DNA of 36,531 nt from Bryobacterales bacterium. GTDB lineage: Bacteria; Acidobacteriota; Terriglobia; Bryobacterales; Bryobacteraceae. A program made the translations under genes and the position numbers. The stretch lies in NCBI GenBank assembly GCA_003169195.1, contig PMQB01000589.1, forward strand, positions 1 to 36,531, read 5' to 3'. Under the pieces are notes generated by a model. The model did no database searches and had not been told where the DNA came from. It saw nothing but the letters and a program-made list of their open reading frames with translations. This document shows, one piece after another, positions 25,690 through 36,090 of this stretch. The first letter of the stretch is position 1; each line of letters opens with the position of its first letter.

Positions 25690-26850
25690 CTAATCTGCGA
25701 TTTCTCGTGCCAATTGAAGCAACTCTTGCTGCACCGGGGCGAATTCCTGCTTTGCCCTGGCATCATCAATCACCCAGCTCACGCCTGTTTCCTCAATGCC
25801 GAAGTGCTCACCGTTGGGCTGTATACACTGGTTGCCGAAGATCACTAGGCGGTCTAAGCGAGCTACAGAACTCACCCGGGTGTAGTCGGCCAGAATACAT
25901 TCCTTAACCACCGCGCCGGGCTCAATGACGCAACCCGCACCAATCACGGCAGGCCCCTCGATCGCCGCGCCATCGCCGATAAATGTACTTCCGCCAATCA
26001 GGACAGGCCCGCGAACCGTGCAGCGATTAGGATTCCAACCCACATTAATCCCGATGTGTACGCCGGGCATTACCTCACGGCCGGGTATACGAAAACCACG
26101 AATGCCTCCGCGTAACGCCAAGCGCGACGCTTCCCAATAATCGGGCACCGACCCGATATCCACCCACTGAAACGGCAGTTCCACGCCGTACATCGGTGCG
26201 CCGCACTTTACTAATGCCGGAAAGAGTTCGCTGCCGATATCGAACGAGCGACCAGATGGGATGTGATCGAACACTGACGGTTCAAAAATATAGATGCCCG
26301 TGTTGATCTGGGTGGAAACCGCCTGCTCCACCTTGGGCTTTTCCTGAAACTGAGTAATACGGCCCGTCGGATCGGTCGCTACTACACCATAGCGAAAGAC
26401 TTCTTCGCGGGGAACATCGCGCAGAATAATGGTCGCAACGGCGCCACGTTCACGGTGAAAACTAACGGCCTTCTGAAAATCAACATCTACCAGCGCGTCA
26501 CCGCAAAGAACGGCAAACGTGTCGTCGAAGAAGCTCGGAAAATCCTGGATGCGTTTCATTCCACCCGCAGAGCCCAGCGCCTCGCCTTGCAGTTGTCCGC
26601 GGTCAAGCAGGCCTTCAAACGAGTAGGCAATCTGCACGCCGAAGTGGGTGCCGTCGCGGAAGTAATCTTGAATCACGGGAGCTAAATGGCTGGTGTTCAC
26701 CACGATCTGGTCAAAACCCGCATCGCGCAGGTGTTCCAGAATCGACTCCATGACCGGCTTGCCCAGCAGCGGAATCATAGGTTTTGGGACAACATTGGTA
26801 ATGGGGCGAACGCGGGTCCCTTTGCCCGCTGCCAGAATCATGGCTTTCAT
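25690..26850 (-). CDS. Sugar-phosphate nucleotidyltransferase with C-terminal left-handed beta-helix
   Basis: The 386-residue protein begins with the nucleotidyltransferase signature MILAAGKGTRVRPITN followed by PKPMIPLLGKP. It continues with ALGSAGGMKR, CGDALVDVDF (metal-site Asp), QFQEKPK and NTGIYIFEP. From about residue 245 it shows hexapeptide-type repeats (TVRGPVLIGGSTFIGDGAAI, GPAVIGAGCVI) of a left-handed beta-helix. The family transfers a nucleotide to a sugar-1-phosphate and releases pyrophosphate; relatives use glucose-1-P or mannose-1-P, and specificity cannot be read from the sequence. It overlaps the phosphatase gene as ATGA and has AGGAG 5 bases before its ATG. Lying with glycogen phosphorylase and pyrophosphatase, it could activate phosphorylase-derived glucose-1-P. 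Confidence 0.88.
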   Translation of the reverse strand: MKAMILAAGKGTRVRPITNVVPKPMIPLLGKPVMESILEHLRDAGFDQIVVNTSHLAPVIQDYFRDGTHFGVQIAYSFEGLLDRGQLQGEALGSAGGMKRIQDFPSFFDDTFAVLCGDALVDVDFQKAVSFHRERGAVATIILRDVPREEVFRYGVVATDPTGRITQFQEKPKVEQAVSTQINTGIYIFEPSVFDHIPSGRSFDIGSELFPALVKCGAPMYGVELPFQWVDIGSVPDYWEASRLALRGGIRGFRIPGREVMPGVHIGINVGWNPNRCTVRGPVLIGGSTFIGDGAAIEGPAVIGAGCVIEPGAVVKECILADYTRVSSVARLDRLVIFGNQCIQPNGEHFGIEETGVSWVIDDARAKQEFAPVQQELLQLAREIAD

Positions 26851-28079
26851 GGATGCTCCTGTTGATTGTCGGTAAATTCCAACGCTAGTAGCGACACGTC
26901 GTCATCGAACTCATCGGCACCGCGCCACTTTTCCATCTCTAATTCCAGGCCGCCCAGCATTTTCGAAAGAGGCTCGGTGCGCGTTTTCTCCAGATAATGG
27001 AGCAATCGTTCCTCCCCAAACAACTCGCCCCCTGGATTCGCGCATTCGATCACTCCATCCGAATAAAGCATCAACCGGTCGCCCGGATTAAAGTCTGTAT
27101 GAATGGTGTCGTACTTCATATCGGGCCAGAGTCCCACTGGCGGCCCGCCGTCGCCCAGCACGGTCAACTTCTTACCGCGTTGAATCAGCACGGGACTCGG
27201 GTGTCCTGCCTGCGTCAGTGTGAGTTCCCTACTGCGGCTGTCCAGCAACCCGTAAATGATGGTGAAATACTGATCATCCTTGCCCTGAAACGATTGATTC
27301 AGGTTGCCGACAACATCGGCCGAAGAAACAATGTCATACAAGCCCGTGTGCGGATTATGCTGCTTCATGGGACTACCATGCATTGAGTCTGGCCGGAGTA
27401 CCATACTGAGCGTCACCGATAGCATGGCCGCCGGCACCCCATGACCTGAGACGTCGAGCAGATAGAATGCCAACCGGTGATCATCCAACTTGAAGATATT
27501 CAGAATATCGCCAGCGACATAGCTGGATGGCCGAAAGCGCCACTCCGACGCTATATTCAAAGTGGTCTGCGAAGGCGAGGGCAGCAAATTCATCTGCATC
27601 CACGATGCCGCCTTCAAATCTCCCTTGATCCGTTCGTATGCTTTTTCCAACCGCCCGTTGATTTCATTCAGATCGTGATTTCGATCAGCCAATCCACGTT
27701 CTAAATCGATGACACGCTCGCCGGCGCGTAGCCGAACGCGCAGTTCCGCCTGGCTTATGGGCTTCACTAGAAAGTCGTCGGCGCCCGCTTCCATGCCTTC
27801 GATCAGGTCAGCCTTTTCGCCCTTGGACGTGCAGAGAATCGTGTAGGTGTAGTGGTCGGCATTCGCGGCGCGGATCTGGCGACACAGCTCAATACCGCTG
27901 ACGTAGGGCATCACCCAGTCGCTAATCACAAGTCCAATCGATTCGCGGCTTAATATGTCGAGCGCCTGCCGGCCATCTTTGGCTTCGATGACCTCATATC
28001 CCCATTTGCGGATAAACGACGCCGCAATGGCTCGCGTGATCGGATCATCGTCTGCCAGGAGAATTCGTTTTGCGGTCAT
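26847..28079 (-). CDS. Response regulator with C-terminal PP2C (SpoIIE/RsbU-like) phosphatase
   Basis: The 410-residue protein has an N-terminal receiver domain: acidic pocket ADDDP at 9-13, phosphoryl-accepting D54 in VISDWVMP, and the Lys in FLVKPIS near 105. A coiled-coil linker at about 115-160 (RVIDLERGLADRNHDLNEIN) follows. A PP2C-type phosphatase comes next, with SYVAGDI, LLDVSGHGVPAAMLS, MLYSDGVIEC and EFDDDVSLLAL giving its metal-binding Asps. Proteins of this type dephosphorylate STAS antagonists when the receiver is phosphorylated. The STAS protein and its kinase are encoded two genes downstream, so the set is complete apart from the upstream histidine kinase and the final target. 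It begins 7 bases after the phosphorylase stop. Confidence 0.92.
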   Translation of the reverse strand: MTAKRILLADDDPITRAIAASFIRKWGYEVIEAKDGRQALDILSRESIGLVISDWVMPYVSGIELCRQIRAANADHYTYTILCTSKGEKADLIEGMEAGADDFLVKPISQAELRVRLRAGERVIDLERGLADRNHDLNEINGRLEKAYERIKGDLKAASWMQMNLLPSPSQTTLNIASEWRFRPSSYVAGDILNIFKLDDHRLAFYLLDVSGHGVPAAMLSVTLSMVLRPDSMHGSPMKQHNPHTGLYDIVSSADVVGNLNQSFQGKDDQYFTIIYGLLDSRSRELTLTQAGHPSPVLIQRGKKLTVLGDGGPPVGLWPDMKYDTIHTDFNPGDRLMLYSDGVIECANPGGELFGEERLLHYLEKTRTEPLSKMLGGLELEMEKWRGADEFDDDVSLLALEFTDNQQEHP

Positions 28080-28086
28080 TGCGTAC

Positions 28087-30573
28087 TCAGGCGGGGGGCC
28101 AGGAGCGAATGCCCCAAATGTCGCTGGCGTATTCCTGAATGCTGCGATCGCTGGAGAATTTGCCCATCCGGGCGACGTTCAGAATCGCCTTTTCGCTCCA
28201 TTGCGAAGTGTTGGTGAATAGTTGCGACACCTGGTCCTGGGCCGCTAGATATGCGCCAAGGTCCGCAATATGCAGGTAATGATCGCCGTTATCGAGAAGC
28301 GATCGGGAGATGGGATCGAAAATGCCGGGCTCGTTGCTTGAGAAGCGATTGCCGCTGATGGAATCTAGCACGCGCCGGATACAAGCGTCGCGCTCGTACC
28401 AGTCTCTCGGGTTGTAGCCCGCGGCGCGAATCGCCCGCACTTCCTCGGTCTTGAGTCCAAAAATGAAGATATTTTCTGCGCCCACTTCTTCCAGCATTTC
28501 GACGTTGGCGCCGTCAAGCGTGCCAATCGTCAGCGCGCCGTTCATGGCAAACTTCATGTTGCTGGTCCCGGAAGCTTCGGTACCGGCGGTTGAAATCTGT
28601 TCGCTGAGATCGGCGCCAGGAATGATCACTTCCGCCAGCGAAACTTTGTAATCGGGTAGGAAGACCACTTTCAGAAACTTGGCGGCGCGTGGATCCTTAT
28701 TCACCACGCCCGCGACGTTGTTAATTAATTTGATGATCAGCTTCGCCATGAAGTAGCCCGGCGCAGCTTTTCCAGCAAAGATATGCGCACGCGGAGCAAC
28801 TGGCGTGTGGCCATCTTCCACAATGCGGAAGTATTCGTCAATCACGCCCAACACGTGCAGCAGTTGGCGTTTGTATTCATGAATGCGTTTCACCTGCACA
28901 TCGAACATCGCTGCCGGATCAAGGTGAATCCCGGTGCGGGCAGTGATCAGTCGGGCCAAGCGGCGCTTGTTGGTCTGCTTCACGGCCATGAATTCCTGCT
29001 GTGAACGCAGATCTTTCGCGAACGGCTCCAGCGCATGCAATTGCGTGAGATCCCTCTGCCAGCCGTTGCCAATGCGTTCCGTAATCCAACCGCTCAAGCC
29101 TGGATTTGCGTGGCGCAGCCAACGCCGTGGCGTCACACCATTCGTCTTATTGCTGAACCGGCCTGGAAAGAATTCGTTGAAATCCGGAACCAGGTCGCTC
29201 TTCACCAGTTGCGAATGCAGCGCAGCCACGCCGTTTACCGCGTGACTACCCACAATGGAGAGGTTGGCCATCCGAACCATACGCTGTGAACCTTCTTCGA
29301 TCAGCGACATGCGCTCTTGACGGCCGGTATCGCCCGGCCAACGCGCTGACACGTCCGCCAGGAAACGGTTGTTGATCTCATAAATGATCTGCAAATGGCG
29401 CGGCAAAACTCGCTCGAACAAGTCGACAGACCACTTCTCCAAAGCCTCCGGCATGAGCGTGTGATTGGTATAGCCGCAAACGGCCTGCGTAATGCTCCAA
29501 GCCTCGTCCCAAACTAGATCATGCTCGTCAATCAACGTCCGCATCAGTTCGGCGATGGTCAGCGCCGGGTGCGTGTCATTCAATTGGATGGCGGCTTTGG
29601 CGGCCAGATCTCGTGCATCGGAATGCCTCGCCAGGAAGCGGCGGAAAATGTCGCGCACCGCACACGCCACCAGGAAATACTCCTGAATCAGACGCAGTTC
29701 TTTGCCGGATGCGACGGCATCAGAAGGATACAACACCTTGCTGATTGTTTCGGACTGCATCTTACGTTCAACGGCCCGCATATAATCGCCGCCGTTGAAA
29801 ATTTCGATATCGAACTCATCCGAAGCGCGCGCCGAAAACAGCCGCAGGAAATTGATGGTCTGGCCGTCTTGGCTCACAATTGGCAAATCGTGAGGCACAC
29901 CCACTAGGACACGCCAGTCGAGCCACATCGGATTGTACTTGCCATTACGGTCGGTTCCATGCTCGATTCGGCCGTAGAGCGGAATCAGATAAGCCTGATC
30001 CAGATGCTCAATCAACCAAGGGGAATGTTCACTAGCCCAGAAATCAGGCTTCTCTTTCTGATGACCGTCCTCTATTTCCTGCCGGAATAGTCCGTATTCA
30101 TAATTGATGCCGTAGCCGCAACCGGGCATATGTAAGGTGGCAAGCGAATCCAGAAAGCAAGCGGCCAAACGACCCAACCCGCCATTTCCTAACGCTGCAT
30201 CTGGCTCTACTTCCAGGACGTCGGACAGGCGCAGGCCTAGATCTGCAAACGCTCTCTCCATGGCTGGATACAGGCCTAAGTTATGAAGATTGTTGGATAA
30301 CGACCGGCCCAACAGAAACTCCATGGATAAATAGTTAACGCCCTTGGCATCCGCTGCCTGAAATCGTTCAGCCGTGGAAAGCAAACCTTCCACTAGCCGG
30401 GGCCGCAGCACTCCCGCCGCAGCGCGAAACAGTTCATCCGGTGTCGCATTTCTGAGGCTCTTGGCAAATTGGTTGCGAAGTTGCGTTTCAAGCTGGGATT
30501 TCCAATCCACACTGCTTGTCTTTGTCGTCTCGGTAGTCTCGGTCGTGAGCATGATATTCAGTGTTTCGACCAC
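28087..30573 (-). CDS. glgP: Glycogen/alpha-glucan phosphorylase
   Basis: The 828-residue enzyme releases glucose-1-phosphate from alpha-1,4-glucan using phosphate and pyridoxal phosphate (PLP). The PLP region EASGTSNMKFAMNGALTIGT, with its Lys near residue 674, is intact. Other family segments are NYLSMEFLLGRSL, PDAALGNGGLGRLAACFLDS, GYGINYEYGLF and LNDTHPALTIAELMR. The length matches GlgP/MalP enzymes. The start used is a GTG at 30573; an ATG at 30552 is equally possible, as neither has a clear ribosome site. The gene heads the operon with the partner-switching and nucleotidyltransferase genes. It is divergent from glgX, with about 60 bases between them for both promoters. Confidence 0.95.
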   Translation of the reverse strand: MVETLNIMLTTETTETTKTSSVDWKSQLETQLRNQFAKSLRNATPDELFRAAAGVLRPRLVEGLLSTAERFQAADAKGVNYLSMEFLLGRSLSNNLHNLGLYPAMERAFADLGLRLSDVLEVEPDAALGNGGLGRLAACFLDSLATLHMPGCGYGINYEYGLFRQEIEDGHQKEKPDFWASEHSPWLIEHLDQAYLIPLYGRIEHGTDRNGKYNPMWLDWRVLVGVPHDLPIVSQDGQTINFLRLFSARASDEFDIEIFNGGDYMRAVERKMQSETISKVLYPSDAVASGKELRLIQEYFLVACAVRDIFRRFLARHSDARDLAAKAAIQLNDTHPALTIAELMRTLIDEHDLVWDEAWSITQAVCGYTNHTLMPEALEKWSVDLFERVLPRHLQIIYEINNRFLADVSARWPGDTGRQERMSLIEEGSQRMVRMANLSIVGSHAVNGVAALHSQLVKSDLVPDFNEFFPGRFSNKTNGVTPRRWLRHANPGLSGWITERIGNGWQRDLTQLHALEPFAKDLRSQQEFMAVKQTNKRRLARLITARTGIHLDPAAMFDVQVKRIHEYKRQLLHVLGVIDEYFRIVEDGHTPVAPRAHIFAGKAAPGYFMAKLIIKLINNVAGVVNKDPRAAKFLKVVFLPDYKVSLAEVIIPGADLSEQISTAGTEASGTSNMKFAMNGALTIGTLDGANVEMLEEVGAENIFIFGLKTEEVRAIRAAGYNPRDWYERDACIRRVLDSISGNRFSSNEPGIFDPISRSLLDNGDHYLHIADLGAYLAAQDQVSQLFTNTSQWSEKAILNVARMGKFSSDRSIQEYASDIWGIRSWPPA

Positions 30574-30634
30574 TCCATTGTTCTCTTTGAGGGAATATCC
30601 GGATCGTCCTCCGATTTCTTGACGATGAGAATTC

Positions 30635-32773
<2,139 letters not shown>

Positions 32774-32779
<6 letters not shown>

Positions 32780-33895
32780 CTTCATGGCTTCGGCGAAATC
32801 GTTGAACAGATAGTGCGAATCATGTGGGCCGGGCGCTGCCTCGGGGTGATACTGCACGCAGAACACCGGATAATTTCGGTGCCGCATGCCCTCCACCGTG
32901 TTGTCGTTCAGATTGAGGTGAGTCACCTCCACCTCCGAATCCGGTAAAGAATGCGGATCCACGCAAAAGCCATGATTCTGCGAAGTAATCTCCACCTTGT
33001 TGGTACGGTAATTAATCACCGGATGATTTGCACCATGGTGGCCGAATTTCAGTTTGTACGTTTTGCCGCCGAAAGCGAGACCCAAGATTTGATGCCCGAG
33101 GCAGATGCCGAAGATAGGCACCTTGCCAATAAGTTGGCGCACTTGGGCGGCCTGATGCTCCAGTGGTTCTGGGTCGCCCGGGCCATTTGACAAAAACACC
33201 CCAGTCGGCTTTAGCGCCAGCACGTCTTCGGCCGCAGTATCCGCCGGCACCACCGTCACTTGGGAACCAATGTCAACCAGATGGCGCAAGATATTGCGCT
33301 TGATGCCATAGTCGTAGGCCACCACATGAAAGCGCTGTTCCGGCGCAGCGGCTCGCTTGTCGGAAACACAGACCGCGTCAATCCCTTCGGTCCAGTTATA
33401 ACTGTGGGTGGCCGTTACGCGCGCTACTAAATTTTGTCCAGCCATGGACGGCGATGCTTTTGCCGCTGCAATCAGAGCCGCGGTTTCATGCACGCCAACC
33501 GCAATAATGCCGCGCTTCGCCCCGTGATCTCGCAAATGTCGCACCAAGCGCCGCGTATCTACTTCGGCAATTACCGGTATTCCACTCTTTGACAGAAAGT
33601 GTTCGGCCTTGTCATCGGCGCGCCAATTGCTGACCACGGGCGACATTTCGCGCACTACCAGACCTTCTATATAAGGACCGCCCGATTCACTGTCGGCGTG
33701 ATTGGCGCCATAGTTCCCAATCTGGGGATTCGTGAGAACCACAATTTGCCCGGTATAGGACGGGTCAGTAAAGATTTCCTGGTAGCCAGTAATGGCGGTA
33801 TTGAAAACCACTTCGCCTGTGCGCTGGGTAGCCGCACCAAAACTGACTCCTTCAAAAATGCTGCCGTCTTCCAGTGCGAGAACTGCTTGCTCCAA
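32774..33895 (-). CDS. carA: Carbamoyl-phosphate synthase small subunit (glutamine amidotransferase)
   Basis: The protein hydrolyses glutamine and passes ammonia to CarB. The N-terminal half ([19 protein letters not shown]) is the CarA-specific domain. The class I amidotransferase half has its nucleophile Cys in [11 protein letters not shown], and the His/Glu pair near the end in YHPEA. I set the start at TTG 33895 because AGGAG lies 8 bases upstream and it gives [11 protein letters not shown], aligned with the E. coli start. An in-frame ATG at 33919 would add 8 residues but has no ribosome site. The leader carries a 36-bp element and a second hairpin, of which the 36-bp element recurs before carB. 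The gene follows the DUF4038 glycosidase on the same strand. Confidence 0.95.
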
Positions 33896-33973
33896 CCGAT
33901 AGGCTCCTAAATTAAACATTTAGCCGCAAGGGTTGCGGATGATCGGAGGGCCGATCACTTTATTTGACCATAC
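33893..33973 (-). repeat. Copy 2 of the car-associated element upstream of carA
   Basis: The 36-bp block at 33938-33973 is identical to 11464-11499. Here it supplies the last three codons and the TAA stop of the DUF4038 gene, and then a 7-bp hairpin (33957-33940) just after the stop. A 28-base spacer with its own hairpin comes next. The second block (33909-33893) holds AGGAG and the carA start TTG and matches the carB copy at 16 of 17 positions. The element therefore covers the whole region from the end of the upstream gene to the start of carA. Confidence 0.85.
33924..33938 (-). promoter_or_regulatory. Second hairpin in the carA leader
   Basis: A perfect 6-bp inverted repeat (CCGCAA and TTGCGG) with a 3-base loop lies between the 36-bp block and the carA ribosome site. 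It is missing from the copy at carB, where the spacer is 21 bases shorter. No T-run follows, so it is unlikely to be a plain terminator; it could shape the carA leader RNA or mark the 3' end of the upstream transcript. Confidence 0.5.
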
Positions 33974-35645
33974 CCGTGCGCGCAGTGGCCGATTCCAGAA
34001 CCAACACCCAATCGCGAATAATGGGGAACTCCGGCGCCTGCCAGTTCCCTGCCCCGTCGGGGGTTACCGGCCCGATCGCACGCTCGCTTCCATCCGTAGG
34101 ATTCCAGAAGAATGCGTTCATGCCGGCACTCACACCCTTGAAGAGCAGCGCCTTCCACGAAACGGGAGCGAACGCAATCATGAGTTCGCCGGGCACACGC
34201 GCCGCAAAAGGCTGCCAGTAGTTTTGATCGGTCCAATGCGGCTCAATCAGATCCGGCTTCGATTCTAGTTTCCACCAGCGGTATCGCGCCAGTAGTTTTT
34301 TGGCCAGCCCGAGTTGACCTGAACCTGGCAGTTGATAAGCCACTTCCCACGGCGTGTCGCCCCAGGAATGGCCATGCGGCGAAAGGCCATATGGCTTCTC
34401 GCGCGTGTTCACTTGCCAGATGCCGTTCGCGCCGTAAGTGTGTCCGGCCGCACCGCTCAAGATCGCAGCCCAGAACATGAAACGCTGCACCTCTTCCCTG
34501 CTGGCTTCTTGAATGCCTTCATAACAAACCTCGCCGACAATCACCGGCATCGTGGGCTCGGCATGATAGGAATGCAGCACTGTATCCACCGTGCTTTGCG
34601 CACTACGCCGGTCATCGTGGCCTGTTTGCAGCATGTCGAAATCAATGAGCGCCGGATCATCCACACAATTGCGAGCGCTGCGCGACGGGTGAATCGTAAT
34701 CGGATGGGCAAACGCGTCGGTAGCTTTCACGTAGCGCGCGAGTTCCGTCCAACCATGCTTCTGCGTCACGATATCGGCATCGTGTGTTTTCGATAGATAG
34801 TAAGGCATAGTGCCTTCACCAGCCAGGCACCACATCACCGGATACGCACCCCAACGGGCAATCAGATACCGCCAGTGCTGCTTCATCTTGGCAACGCCCA
34901 TGATGGGTAGAAAGTAACCCCACGCTCCGACGATGCATGCCACGATGCCGCGATCAGCGAGATGCTGAATGCGCACATCGGCCATATCAAAGTAAGCCGG
35001 ATTGATGCGCGCAAAATCAGTCTGCCAAGCCAGACCCGCTTCGTTCGCGCCCCGCGGATCGAACGGCGGCATATCTGGATAAAGACCCGCCACAATCTGC
35101 GCCACCGTGAAACCCTTGGCGACACGGTCTGCCGTGAGCGTCTGAAAGCCGTCGGGCCAACTGAGACGAGTGGTCAACCCCATCCACCATGTGTCAGCCA
35201 GCCAGAAAAACGGCGTGCCATCGGCATGCTGAAAGTGACGACGGTCTTCGCTCACTTGCACCAAGCCATGCGCGTAAAGGGCATTGCTGCCGGTGTACAG
35301 ACCCACGTCCAGCGGGCCTGTGCGGCCGTGCAGATCTCGATTCGCGGTATCGGTGCAAACGGTTGTGAACGAATAATGGCCGGTCTCCTGTGGAGCAAAC
35401 CGGACGCGCCAAGTCGATTCGCCCGCCCAGAAAGCCGGCACTCGAAGATTCCGACCAGACGGAGAAATGAACACCACGTCGAGTTCCACGTCGTTGAACG
35501 GATCAGTATACTGCTTTCCCGATTCGAACGACCATTCCGTGGGAGCATGCAAAACGGCCGCGCGCTTTTGCGCGTTCACGGAAACTGCCGAGGCTAAGAC
35601 AGTCCCACAAAATTGCCGGCGAGAGAGCGAATGAGAAGGGGCCAT
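33960..35645 (-). CDS. Exported DUF4038-family glycoside hydrolase (apiosidase-like, GH140-related)
   Basis: The 561-residue protein starts with a Tat-like leader (LSRRQFCGTVLASAVSVNA). An N-terminal DUF5060-like beta-sandwich at about 35-125 follows (EWSFESGKQYTDPFNDVEL, TWRVRFAPQETGHYSFTTVC). A TIM-barrel DUF4038 domain at about 140-460 comes next, with PFFWLADTWWMGL, WCLAGEGTMPYY and VIVGEVCYEG; the Glu residues in the latter two are plausible catalytic acid and nucleophile. The C-terminal 90 residues look like a small beta-sandwich (collagen-binding-2-like). Characterised relatives act on plant pectin (apiosidase), so cleavage of a plant or microbial glycan is likely but the substrate is unknown. 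It is upstream of carA and ends inside the 36-bp repeat. Confidence 0.83.
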   Translation of the reverse strand: MAPSHSLSRRQFCGTVLASAVSVNAQKRAAVLHAPTEWSFESGKQYTDPFNDVELDVVFISPSGRNLRVPAFWAGESTWRVRFAPQETGHYSFTTVCTDTANRDLHGRTGPLDVGLYTGSNALYAHGLVQVSEDRRHFQHADGTPFFWLADTWWMGLTTRLSWPDGFQTLTADRVAKGFTVAQIVAGLYPDMPPFDPRGANEAGLAWQTDFARINPAYFDMADVRIQHLADRGIVACIVGAWGYFLPIMGVAKMKQHWRYLIARWGAYPVMWCLAGEGTMPYYLSKTHDADIVTQKHGWTELARYVKATDAFAHPITIHPSRSARNCVDDPALIDFDMLQTGHDDRRSAQSTVDTVLHSYHAEPTMPVIVGEVCYEGIQEASREEVQRFMFWAAILSGAAGHTYGANGIWQVNTREKPYGLSPHGHSWGDTPWEVAYQLPGSGQLGLAKKLLARYRWWKLESKPDLIEPHWTDQNYWQPFAARVPGELMIAFAPVSWKALLFKGVSAGMNAFFWNPTDGSERAIGPVTPDGAGNWQAPEFPIIRDWVLVLESATARTGMVK

Positions 35646-35700
35646 AGTTAACTCAACACGTTATCGCACTATATCCTTAAGAATTACGAGAGGACGAAGC

Positions 35701-36075
35701 TTGGATCGTTATTTGGTAGTTATGTTGGGCGCGGCGCTAGGCGGCCTAGCAAGATTTGTAGCAGGAACAGCCATCATGGAAAAGTATGGTGGCTCATTTC
35801 CGCTGGGAACGGTAGTCATCAATATCACCGGTTCATTTCTAATCGGGTTGTTGATGACGCTACTAAGCGAGCGATGGCATGCGCACCAGAACTGGCGGCT
35901 GTTCCTGGTGACTGGCTTTCTCGGTGGCTACACCACTTTTTCGAGTTTTGAATATGAAACACTGCAAGCCGTGCGCCGCGGCGGTATGGGCATCGCGCTT
36001 GCAAACGTCGTGGGCAGTGTGGCACTGGCGTATTTGGCCGTATGGTTCGGCGCATGGGTAGCTGGGCGGTCATGA
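35701..36075 (+). CDS. crcB: Fluoride channel CrcB/FluC
   Basis: The 124-residue membrane protein has four TM helices. The Fluc family signatures are visible: GAALGGLARF at the N-terminus, PLGTVVINITGSFLIGLL (with the conserved Asn) and TGFLGGYTTFSSFEYE, whose Phe residues form the fluoride path. It exports fluoride passively as a dual-topology dimer. The start is TTG at 35701, supported by GAGAGGA 6 bases upstream and by the family start position; no ATG fits as well. It is divergent from the DUF4038 gene, with 55 bases between. It precedes a DUF190 gene by 15 bases, a pairing often seen with crcB. I found no fluoride riboswitch in the short upstream gap. Confidence 0.93.
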   Translation: MDRYLVVMLGAALGGLARFVAGTAIMEKYGGSFPLGTVVINITGSFLIGLLMTLLSERWHAHQNWRLFLVTGFLGGYTTFSSFEYETLQAVRRGGMGIALANVVGSVALAYLAVWFGAWVAGRS

Positions 36076-36090
36076 GAGTGGAGGAAGACA

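Noticed and set aside
24839-26850. Sigma factor as the target of the partner-switching module
   Set aside because: No sigma factor or anti-sigma target gene is found in the operon or elsewhere in the window.
33910-33973. PyrR-type attenuator in the carA leader
   Set aside because: There are two hairpins but no antiterminator/terminator pair with a T-run, and the known PyrR loop consensus is not visible.
35646-35700. Fluoride riboswitch before crcB
   Set aside because: The gap is only 55 bases and shows neither the conserved riboswitch core nor its pseudoknot-forming loops as I know them.
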